Below are positions 1-5,718 of a DNA stretch of 6,290 bases, piece after piece. Position 1 is the first letter of the stretch, and each line of letters starts with the position of its first letter. A model generated the notes under the pieces. That model was not told where the DNA came from. It was given only the letters and a program-made list of their open reading frames with translations, and did not search any database. Source of the stretch: SCGC-AAA076-P13 sp965656035 (GTDB taxonomy: Bacteria; Pseudomonadota; Gammaproteobacteria; Magnimaribacterales; D2472); contig CBFHIO010000049.1 in NCBI GenBank assembly GCA_965656035.1, positions 1 through 6,290 of the forward strand, in the 5' to 3' direction. A program made the translations under genes and the position numbers.

Positions 1-90
1 CAAGAAAACAGGCATCCCCAAATCACCCCAGAGAATTCTAGATCACCTCAGAGAAGTTTAGCTTTGTTTATAGACCAGCAATTTCAGTAA
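1..90 (+). other. Left edge: possible 3' end of an upstream gene, frame undecided
   Basis: All three forward frames enter from the left edge and stop soon. Frame 1 is open for 29 codons to a TAA at 88-90, frame 2 for 19 codons to a TAG at 59-61, and frame 3 stops at 39-41. Frame 1 gives a Gln/Ser/Pro/Arg-rich tail. Frame 2 gives a more ordinary-looking tail ending in LDHLREV. This stretch is visibly richer in C and G than the rest of the window. It contains a 20-bp tandem repeat whose period is not a multiple of three. That period fits poorly with an intact coding frame. I cannot say which frame, if any, is used, and I do not recognise a family. Confidence 0.2.
21..60. repeat. Two-copy 20-bp imperfect tandem repeat
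   Basis: Positions 21-40 and 41-60 match at 16 of 20 bases. The conserved core is ATCACCyCAGAGAA, at 22-35 and 42-55 with one mismatch. A period of 20 bp is close to two helical turns, so both copies would face the same side of the DNA, as tandem protein-binding sites often do. The repeat ends about 150 bp upstream of the carrier gene start. It could be a regulatory site, or a local duplication in the tail of an upstream gene. There is no third copy. Confidence 0.5.
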
Positions 91-144
91 ATCGGTCTTA
101 AGACAATAATACCAATATATTTAAAAGATGCAAATTTGGCTGAT

Positions 145-173
145 TTTAGTATTTCCTAGAAAAAAAATAATAT
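145..173 (+). promoter_or_regulatory. Candidate promoter for the BCCT carrier gene
   Basis: A TAATAT -10-like hexamer lies at 168-173, with a weak TTTAGT -35-like hexamer at 145-150 and a 17-bp spacer. Transcription would start near 180, inside the small palindrome TTTCACTGAAA at 179-189. The region is so AT-rich that such matches arise easily by chance. No Shine-Dalgarno site is visible before the start codon at 211. Confidence 0.22.
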
Positions 174-178
174 TTATG

Positions 179-189
179 TTTCACTGAAA
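179..189. promoter_or_regulatory. Perfect 11-bp palindrome, possible operator
   Basis: TTTCA-C-TGAAA is a perfect inverted repeat around a single central base. It lies 21 bp before the carrier start codon and just downstream of the best -10 candidate. That position would suit a repressor. It is short and in AT-rich sequence, so chance is a real alternative. A second perfect palindrome, GTCTTAAGAC, lies at 95-104. Confidence 0.25.
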
Positions 190-210
190 AAAATAAAAAT
201 AAATTAATTA

Positions 211-1692
211 ATGAAAAACCTTAACAAATCCAGATTTTTTATATCAACTTTTCTTTTAATAACAGTCACAACGGTTGTGTATTCAAATCTAGCTGCATCA
301 TCAACTTTTTTTTCATCAACTCAACTAATACTGTCCGAATACCTGGGTTGGTTAATAATAGTTATAGCTAATGGCTTTTTAATTTTTTCAATTTACCTTG
401 TTTTTACAAAATATAAAGACATTAAACTTGGAGGAATTAATGCAACTCCGGCATATTCATATAAAAGTTGGATTGCTATGCTTTTTAGTGCTGGTTTGGG
501 AATTGGTCTTTTATTTTATGGTGTAGCAGAGCCAATTGGGAATCTTAATGACTATCCTGGAATGATCGAAGGAAATCTTCCATACAATGCTGATAAGGCA
601 ATAAGTTTAGCTAATCTTCATTGGGGTCTTCATGGATGGGCAATATATTCAGCTCTTGGTTTGTGTTTTGCATATTCTAGTTATAATAAAAATCGACCGT
701 TTAGAGTTAGCTCTCTTCTTGGATCATCTATAGAAAATAATAAGCCTTTAGCTGCAGGTATCGATATTATTGCAATTCTTACAACCATAACTGGAATAGC
801 AACATCATTAGGCTTAGGAGCCTCTCAAATTAATGGTGGTTTAAATTATATTTATGGCATAGATTTAGGTGAAATTCCAATAATAATTTTTATAACAATG
901 CTAGGATTAATAAGTGTTTCACTTGGTCTAGACAAAGGAATTAAAAGACTTTCTCAAATAAACATGATAGTTGCAGTGTTTCTTTTATTGGCTGTATTAT
1001 TTTTAGGTCCAACTTTATTTATTTTAAATTCTATAATTCAAAATGCAGGCGCTTATTTAAATCAAATCATTCAGCTATCTACATGGACTGAAGCTTATGA
1101 AAGTACCGTTTATCAAAATGCTTATACTTTATTTTATTTTACCTGGTGGTTTGCATGGGCACCTTTTGTTTCATTGTTTATTGCTAGAATTTCTTATGGT
1201 AGATCAATAAAAGAATTTATAGTGGGCGTTTTGTTTGTGCCGTCTTTAATTGTTTTTATATGGATGGGAGTTTTCGGAAATACTGCCTTATATCAAGTAT
1301 TTAATAATATTAGTGATATTACCTCAGCTGTAAGTAGCGATGTTACAACTGCATTATTTGTTTTATATGATTCAATGAGTTTTTCCTTAATTTTATCAAC
1401 CATAACACTATTTGTAATAGTAACTTTCTTTGTTACTTCGTCTGATTCGGGTGCGCTGGTTGCTTCTATGCTTTCTTCAAAAAAAGATACAGATATAAAA
1501 AGTGACTCACCATTATTTTCAAGAATAACATGGGCAATTCTTTTAGGTGTTTTAGCAGCAGTTCTTTTAAAAGCAGGCGGATTGGCTACTCTGCAAACAG
1601 CAGTTGTAATATTTGGAATACCTTTTTCTATAATTACAGCTTTTGCTTGTAAGGAGCTTTATAGATCACTTGAAGAAGATTTAAATATTTAA
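211..1692 (+). CDS. BCCT-family betaine/onium-compound transporter
   Basis: This 493-residue inner-membrane carrier belongs to the betaine/carnitine/choline transporter family (BetP, BetT, CaiT, DddT). About twelve hydrophobic helices are visible. The TM3 glycine motif reads GLGIG (95-99), followed by LLFYGVAEP. In BetP numbering the last Gly is G153, which is Asp in the choline carrier BetT, so a betaine- or DMSP-like substrate fits better than choline. The BetP aromatic box is intact (W138, W143, Y146, W313), and the TM8 signature runs from W312/W313/W316 through FIARISYGRSIKEF. The Na2-site residues F406, T409 and S410 are present, which points to sodium-coupled symport. Leu96 replaces BetP Met150, which binds sodium through its backbone. 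The protein ends about 13 residues after TM12, so it lacks the long osmosensing tail of BetP. An in-frame TAA at 205-207 makes ATG 211 the first available start. The exact substrate is inference. Confidence 0.93.
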   Translation: MKNLNKSRFFISTFLLITVTTVVYSNLAASSTFFSSTQLILSEYLGWLIIVIANGFLIFSIYLVFTKYKDIKLGGINATPAYSYKSWIAMLFSAGLGIGLLFYGVAEPIGNLNDYPGMIEGNLPYNADKAISLANLHWGLHGWAIYSALGLCFAYSSYNKNRPFRVSSLLGSSIENNKPLAAGIDIIAILTTITGIATSLGLGASQINGGLNYIYGIDLGEIPIIIFITMLGLISVSLGLDKGIKRLSQINMIVAVFLLLAVLFLGPTLFILNSIIQNAGAYLNQIIQLSTWTEAYESTVYQNAYTLFYFTWWFAWAPFVSLFIARISYGRSIKEFIVGVLFVPSLIVFIWMGVFGNTALYQVFNNISDITSAVSSDVTTALFVLYDSMSFSLILSTITLFVIVTFFVTSSDSGALVASMLSSKKDTDIKSDSPLFSRITWAILLGVLAAVLLKAGGLATLQTAVVIFGIPFSIITAFACKELYRSLEEDLNI

Positions 1693-1844
1693 TCTATTTC
1701 CTCATCTAATTTGTTAAGTTCTTCATCACTCATTTCATCCTCAAATATTAATTGATCTTTATCACCATCACTTTTTTGGAATTTCTTAGCAATAATTAGA
1801 GCAATAACAACTATTATTAAAATTAAGCCTATTTGATATAACAT
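1689..1844 (-). CDS. Small single-pass membrane protein with acidic tail (51 aa)
   Basis: This is an intact 51-codon minus-strand gene (ATG complement 1842-1844, TAA complement 1689-1691). Residues 4-19 form one hydrophobic helix rich in Ile, Leu and Val, ending in A-K-K. Residues 26-51 are strongly acidic (13 Asp/Glu of 26) and look helical, around MSDEELNKLDEEID. The likely topology is N-out or in the membrane with a cytoplasmic acidic tail, by the positive-inside rule (K20, K21 and K24 follow the helix). A clear AGGA Shine-Dalgarno site lies 7 bases before the ATG. The gene fills the space between the carrier and the nitroreductase. Its stop overlaps the last four bases of the carrier gene tail to tail. 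I do not recognise the family. Clean amphipathic structure, the ribosome site and the fit to the gap argue that it is real. Function is unknown; a small regulator or partner of a membrane complex is possible. Confidence 0.72.
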   Translation of the reverse strand: MLYQIGLILIIVVIALIIAKKFQKSDGDKDQLIFEDEMSDEELNKLDEEID

Positions 1845-1862
1845 ATAAATTTCCTGTATATA
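1833..1862 (+). promoter_or_regulatory. Candidate promoter for the nitroreductase gene
   Basis: TTGATA at 1833-1838 and TATATA at 1857-1862, with an 18-bp spacer, would start transcription near 1870 and leave a leader of about 25 bases. An alternative -10, TAATAT at 1882-1887, would place the transcript start at or next to the ATG (1896) and give a leaderless message. The divergent small gene must also be driven from this 51-bp spacer or from inside the nitroreductase gene. The evidence is AT-rich pattern matching only. Confidence 0.25.
1851..1856 (-). promoter_or_regulatory. Shine-Dalgarno site of the small membrane-protein gene
   Basis: Read on the minus strand, this is CAGGAA. The AGGA core is followed by 7 bases and then the ATG at 1844. 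It is the best ribosome-binding site in the window. The larger neighbouring genes have none that is clear, so it is a main support for the small gene. Confidence 0.6.
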
Positions 1863-1895
1863 CTTACTTATAAGGTTTTAATAATATCATTACAT

Positions 1896-2447
1896 ATGGA
1901 TGCATTAGACAATATTTTAAATAGAGTTTCAGCCAGACTATTAACAAAACCATATCCTGACAAGAATGAAATGGATAAAGTTTTTAGAGGGGCTCTGCGT
2001 GCACCTGATCATGCATGGTTAAGACCTAGTAGCTTTATTCAAGTTACTGGAGAAGGAATTAAGAGATTATCAGAAATATTTGAAGAGTATGGAAAAACAA
2101 TTCCTGGCATAACAGATGAAATAATTTCTAAATACAAAAATGCTCCATATCGTGCACCAATGATAATTATTTTAATTAATTCAATTAAGGAGCACCCTAA
2201 GGTCCCAGACATAGAACAAAAACTATCCACTGCTGCCTCTGCACAAAACATTCTATTATCATTAAATGCCCTCGGTTATTCAGCAATTTGGAGAACTGGT
2301 AAATTAGCATTCAACCCGTTTGTAGCATCAAAACTCAATCTAGAAACAAATCAAGAAATTCTAGGCTATATATATGTAGGAACTTCAGATGGGACTAACA
2401 AAAAAATACCTGAATTAGATATTCAAGATTTTGTAAGTTATTTATAA
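1896..2447 (+). CDS. ydjA: YdjA-like FMN nitroreductase family protein
   Basis: This 183-residue protein has exactly the length of E. coli YdjA and matches it along its whole length. Shared blocks are MDAL...NRxSA at the N-terminus (FMN-contacting Arg10 and Ser12), RAPDH at 35-39, NAPYRAP at 82-88, KVPxxEQ at 102-108, the IWRTG flavin loop at 131-135 and GYIYVGT at 157-163. The family forms cytoplasmic FMN homodimers that reduce nitro, quinone or similar electron acceptors with NAD(P)H; the natural substrate of YdjA is not settled. The start at 1896 is supported by alignment with the YdjA N-terminus. No Shine-Dalgarno site lies near it; the only AAGG (1872-1875) is about 20 bases away. The gene stands alone between a divergent small gene and a convergent operon. 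The family call is firm. The symbol rests on remembered similarity. Confidence 0.9.
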   Translation: MDALDNILNRVSARLLTKPYPDKNEMDKVFRGALRAPDHAWLRPSSFIQVTGEGIKRLSEIFEEYGKTIPGITDEIISKYKNAPYRAPMIIILINSIKEHPKVPDIEQKLSTAASAQNILLSLNALGYSAIWRTGKLAFNPFVASKLNLETNQEILGYIYVGTSDGTNKKIPELDIQDFVSYL

Positions 2448-2561
2448 GTTAAGTTATTTATTTTAAAAATAGATGTAAGTAAATTGAAAATTCCTGTTAT
2501 TAAAAGGTCAGTCCAACACTAAATATCCATTGATATTGTTTAAAAATGTATTTTGCTATTT
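2448..2561. other. Convergent intergenic spacer without a clear terminator
   Basis: This 114-bp gap lies between the ends of the nitroreductase gene and the minus-strand operon. It holds no open frame worth calling. The only hairpins are weak: AATATC-CATT-GATATT at 2522-2537, and an all-AT stem, TAAAAAT...ATTTTTA, near 2541-2565. Neither has a GC-rich stem with a following T-run, so transcription may end by Rho or read through. Confidence 0.4.
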
Positions 2562-3260
2562 TTATAGTAGTATTTTTTTTATATTTGGTAAATTGTTGTG
2601 AATTATTTCATGATTATTGCAAACTACATGATGAGTATTATTTTCATTTTTAAAAGAAACTGAAAATTTAGGCTCATCATTAATTAAATGAAGTGCACAA
2701 TATCCTTCAAGGGCTATGCACTCATCAATATTTCCATCTTCTAACATTTTTTTTACATAAGGTATTCTTTCAGGCTCTTCATCATAATGAGGGCAACAAA
2801 TGCCTTTAACAAAACCTAGGCATGGAATTATCGCTTGGTGATTTTTGAAGGAGTCAGTAATACCTTTTTCAAACCAACATATTGCGCCAGCACTGACACC
2901 GCTCATAATAATATTATTGTCATAAGCATTTTTTAAAATAGCATCTAACCCCCATTCTCTCCAGACAGCTAGCATGCTTTTGGTATTACCTCCACCAACA
3001 TATATTATGTCTTGTTCTAGTATATGTGGCTCTAGATCAATTGTTCTTTTAAAGAAATCAACATGTGATGTTATACAACCCAAAGCATCAAAAGCTTTAT
3101 AAAAATTATCAACGTAACCTTGATCATCGCCAGTAGCAGTTGGAATAAAGCAAATTTTTGGATTTAATTTGTTAGATTGTTTTACTATATATTTTTCAAT
3201 TTTAAGTTCGCCAATCTCTCTACCAAACCCCCCGCCACCGATTGCAATTATTTGTTTCAT
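2562..3260 (-). CDS. Peptidase E-like serine hydrolase (family S51)
   Basis: This 232-residue cytoplasmic protein is about the size of Salmonella PepE (229). It shows the S51 class I glutamine amidotransferase-like fold. An N-terminal glycine-rich strand-turn (IAIGGGGFGREIG, 5-17) is followed by FIPTAT (38-43), YVGGGNT (87-93) and the nucleophile elbow GVSAGA with Ser123. ITDS (134-137) holds an acidic candidate, Asp136, and CPHYDEE (156-162) carries His158. The family cleaves N-terminal aspartyl dipeptides or, in the cyanophycinase branch, beta-aspartyl links. The CWF...TDS and CPHYD spacing resembles the YgaJ-like branch more than classical PepE, so the substrate is uncertain. It is the last gene of the operon. 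Its ATG overlaps the TGA of the methyltransferase gene as ATGA, which implies translational coupling. A C-terminal Asn/His-rich stretch (205-224) is unusual but short. Confidence 0.88.
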   Translation of the reverse strand: MKQIIAIGGGGFGREIGELKIEKYIVKQSNKLNPKICFIPTATGDDQGYVDNFYKAFDALGCITSHVDFFKRTIDLEPHILEQDIIYVGGGNTKSMLAVWREWGLDAILKNAYDNNIIMSGVSAGAICWFEKGITDSFKNHQAIIPCLGFVKGICCPHYDEEPERIPYVKKMLEDGNIDECIALEGYCALHLINDEPKFSVSFKNENNTHHVVCNNHEIIHNNLPNIKKILL

Positions 3261-4150
3261 AAATTATCTACAATTTTTTTAATTTCTTTAATGTGTTCTG
3301 TTGTTGTTCTGCAACAGCCACCGACTACTGATGCTCCATTCTCAATCCATTCAGCAACAAAATCTTTATATTGATCAGCATTTATCGGTTGATGGTTATG
3401 ATAATGCCATTCATCCGAATCACTAACAAAACCCTCAAGTTTATTTTTTTTATATATTGATGAATTGGCGTATATGCCAAAACTTTTTTCTTTTGCGAGC
3501 TTGTCTAGTGAAAGACTTGCTGTATCAGCGTGAACACAATTAACCAGCTGACAGTCAATATCTAACTTTAGGCCTTCGCTTATTGCAAGATCTAATAATT
3601 CTGTACTGGGAAGTCTATTTAATTTATTACCTCTTGTGGTCCAGCTCAACCATACGATATCAGAATAGTTTTTTGCAGTTGAGGCCGCTGTAGTTCCCTC
3701 ATAGATTGATGACATTGTTTCACAAATGATTATATCTACATTGTTTTGATATATTGATCCTAGCGTTTCATAAAATTTTCTAAGTGTTTTTTCTTTTGAA
3801 CTTAAATCAGGTCTAAAAGTTACATGAATAGGTGGGTAACAGCCCGCAATTTTGGTTTTGGTACCAGTTTTTATGATTGCTTCCTGACAAAGTTCAAGCG
3901 AACGCTTTGCAAGGTCATCATAAGATGGTGCTGTTGGTTCTCTTTTTAATAATTCTGGTGTGGCCTGATAATTAGAAGTGGTTATAACATCAGCACCTGC
4001 ATCGATATTGTCTATATGAATTTGCTTGATTACTTCTGGGTTGTAAATGAGTGAATATGCAGACCATATTGAAGTTTTAAAAGATGGAAGATATTCGCCC
4101 CTATTTTCTAATTCTGTTCCTAATGCTGAGTCTAATATTAGTGGTTTCAT
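3257..4150 (-). CDS. Homocysteine S-methyltransferase (MmuM-like, zinc-dependent)
   Basis: This 297-residue (beta/alpha)8-barrel enzyme belongs to the homocysteine S-methyltransferase family (Pfam PF02574: MmuM, BHMT). It would transfer a methyl group from an onium donor such as S-methylmethionine to homocysteine, giving methionine. The start motif KPLILDSALGTEL (2-14) includes Asp7, Gly11 and Glu13. TTSNYQAT follows at 57-64, CET with Glu144 in mid-barrel, and the zinc ligands are Cys205 (VNC) and Cys279/Cys280 (GGCCRT). The length matches MmuM (about 310) and is much shorter than BHMT (about 400). I chose the ATG at 4150 because homologues begin right at this motif and it lies 4 bp after the upstream stop. 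An ATG at 4177 would add nine residues and overlap the nuclease gene by 23 bp; neither start has a clear ribosome site. The gene overlaps the following S51 gene by ATGA. The methyl donor is inference. Confidence 0.9.
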   Translation of the reverse strand: MKPLILDSALGTELENRGEYLPSFKTSIWSAYSLIYNPEVIKQIHIDNIDAGADVITTSNYQATPELLKREPTAPSYDDLAKRSLELCQEAIIKTGTKTKIAGCYPPIHVTFRPDLSSKEKTLRKFYETLGSIYQNNVDIIICETMSSIYEGTTAASTAKNYSDIVWLSWTTRGNKLNRLPSTELLDLAISEGLKLDIDCQLVNCVHADTASLSLDKLAKEKSFGIYANSSIYKKNKLEGFVSDSDEWHYHNHQPINADQYKDFVAEWIENGASVVGGCCRTTTEHIKEIKKIVDNL

Positions 4151-4154
4151 TGAT

Positions 4155-4835
4155 TTAAATATTATACTTTTTGTCATATTCTAAAAGTCTATTTTTCCAT
4201 TTCCTTGTTAGAAAATTAAACTCTGTTGGCCTGACAATAAATTCTTCAAACATAGAGTCTCTATCAACCATTAATATAACTATCTGCTCTATATTCGTAT
4301 TAAACATTACATTGTGAGCATTTGCATATGCACAACCTTGTAGAAAATAATCTTCAATCCATTCTCTTTTTTTAATTTTTTTTGCAGTTTTAAAATCAAT
4401 TAAAGTTGGAATACCTTGATATAAACCAACACAATCAGCAGTGCCTGCATACAGATTATCTAATATCAAACCAACTTCTAAGCCCCATATTTCAGTTATT
4501 CCATTTAAACCATGGTTGATAAACTTTTTAGAAATTTTTTGTGCAAGTAGCTGATCATGCGTTTCTTCAAAATTATTCCAACTGTTACCATTTAAATAAT
4601 TTTCGATAGCTTCGTGAACGGCAGTGCCGATATCAGTACTTTGTTTAATAACTCTTTCTGCTTCCTCTTCCCCAACCCTATTTCTCCATTGAATCAACCC
4701 ATTTTTAGATTTTGATGTGCCTGATAAAACAGTGGTAACACTTGGAACAGGTTTTTGGTTAGAGTCAAGATAATGGCGTCCAATCTCTAGCTCAACTCTC
4801 TCAAGAGTTGGGTATTGGTATTTTTTAACTAGCAT
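4155..4835 (-). CDS. PD-(D/E)XK exonuclease, MGME1/phage-exonuclease type
   Basis: This 226-residue protein has the RecB-like nuclease pattern of MGME1 and many marine phage exonucleases. PSVTTVL (31-37) is the typical N-terminal motif. GTAVH carries His74, and Glu120 lies in WGLEVGL. GTAD holds Asp134, and LIDFKT (145-150) supplies the catalytic Asp147 and Lys149. QGCAY (166-170) is the QxxxY motif. All expected catalytic residues are present, so it should be an active metal-dependent DNA exonuclease acting in the cytoplasm, probably on single-stranded or flapped ends. It lies between an alpha/beta hydrolase gene, which it overlaps by 11 bp, and the methyltransferase gene 4 bp downstream, so it is translated as part of the operon. 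No phage structural or integrase genes are nearby. Base composition does not look different from its neighbours. Phage ancestry is inference; a role in repair or anti-phage defence is possible but not shown. Confidence 0.87.
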   Translation of the reverse strand: MLVKKYQYPTLERVELEIGRHYLDSNQKPVPSVTTVLSGTSKSKNGLIQWRNRVGEEEAERVIKQSTDIGTAVHEAIENYLNGNSWNNFEETHDQLLAQKISKKFINHGLNGITEIWGLEVGLILDNLYAGTADCVGLYQGIPTLIDFKTAKKIKKREWIEDYFLQGCAYANAHNVMFNTNIEQIVILMVDRDSMFEEFIVRPTEFNFLTRKWKNRLLEYDKKYNI

Positions 4836-5709
4836 TGGAAGCCAATAATTTAACTAGAGTCATTTCTAACTGGCCTGGGTCTTCAAAAAATGGAAAATGC
4901 CCAGTTTCATTTAAAATAAAAATATCTTTCTCTAATTGAATATTTCTTAAAAGAACACATTCAGCGTTATATCTTGCAAGCTTATCTTTATCACAAAAAA
5001 TGTATTTAACGTTATTGAGGCTAGCTAGTTGGTCATCTTGTAATATAAACTTATTGCATGACTTTAAATCAATAGAGCTAATCTCTTTTTGAGTTTGATT
5101 AAATAAGCGCTTTAGAGGATAAAGTTTTATTTCTCTTTCAGGATCTAATTCGACTGTTTTAGTTCCATAAGGAGACTTTATTTCACCTTTACTTCGGCCA
5201 TAAAATCCAGAACCTTTAACCCCAAAACCTTGAGTTTTGATTTCAATATCTGGAAATTTATAAACACCATATTTAGTTAAAAATTCTACTGCTTGATCAA
5301 GATTGCCTTTTGCATGATCTAGCAAGAGATCTCCTACAAGAAAAGGATATGCGATATTCATGCATATTGTCATTTGATTAGAAGCTCTCAATGACAAAGT
5401 TAAGGCGACTAACCCTCCCCAGCTGTGTCCAGCAAAAACACAATCAGAAAGATTTAAATGTTGAAGAAGTTCAACACAAAACTCTGCATGACCTTTAACA
5501 TCATGTATTAATGGGCCTGAAGTGTAACCATGGCCGGGTAAGTCAATAGCAATAATATTGTAATTATCCTCTATTAATCCGAACTCAAACATTGAAAGAG
5601 TTCTATGATCCATTCCAGCACCAGGTATAAAAATAAAATTTTTCTTAGATGAATCAATATTATTCTTTACATAAACATGTGCTTTGTGATTTTTAAGCTG
5701 AATGAACAT
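4825..5709 (-). CDS. Alpha/beta hydrolase with large lid insertion
   Basis: This 294-residue cytoplasmic hydrolase has no signal peptide. The oxyanion-side strand reads FIFIPGAGMDH (25-35), followed by IIAIDLPGHG (52-61). The nucleophile elbow is AGHSWGGL with Ser96. A cap of about 110 residues (roughly 120-230) follows, then FCDKDK (238-243), where Asp240 is the likely catalytic acid, and ETGHFPFFEDP with His271. The triad is therefore complete. The IPGAGMDH form replaces the common HG oxyanion motif and marks a subfamily seen in environmental proteobacteria. The cap contains a Gly/Lys-rich stretch (159-184, seven Gly) that may form a flexible loop over the active site. Likely substrates are esters or lactones, but specificity cannot be read. 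The start follows the upstream stop by 9 bp, and the 3' end overlaps the nuclease gene by 11 bp. No clear ribosome site is seen, so coupling to the upstream gene is likely. Confidence 0.87.
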   Translation of the reverse strand: MFIQLKNHKAHVYVKNNIDSSKKNFIFIPGAGMDHRTLSMFEFGLIEDNYNIIAIDLPGHGYTSGPLIHDVKGHAEFCVELLQHLNLSDCVFAGHSWGGLVALTLSLRASNQMTICMNIAYPFLVGDLLLDHAKGNLDQAVEFLTKYGVYKFPDIEIKTQGFGVKGSGFYGRSKGEIKSPYGTKTVELDPEREIKLYPLKRLFNQTQKEISSIDLKSCNKFILQDDQLASLNNVKYIFCDKDKLARYNAECVLLRNIQLEKDIFILNETGHFPFFEDPGQLEMTLVKLLASNAS

Positions 5710-5718
5710 TTAGAAAAG

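Noticed and set aside
2039..2251. 70-codon open frame on the minus strand
   Set aside because: It lies wholly inside the well-supported nitroreductase gene and has no ribosome site or recognisable motif.
2522..2537. Hairpin AATATC-CATT-GATATT as a terminator
   Set aside because: The six-pair stem is nearly all AT and has no T-run on either side, so it is too weak to call.
3177..3374. 65-codon open frame on the plus strand
   Set aside because: It lies opposite the junction of the S51 hydrolase and methyltransferase genes, both firmly identified; composition is that of an antisense shadow.
4151..4177. ATG at 4177 as the start of the methyltransferase
   Set aside because: It would add nine residues not typical of the family and overlap the nuclease gene by 23 bp. 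It is not excluded, since neither start has a clear ribosome site.
4155..4835. A prophage remnant or defence island around the nuclease
   Set aside because: No integrase, terminase, capsid, toxin or known defence partner lies in the visible flanks; the neighbours are metabolic enzymes.
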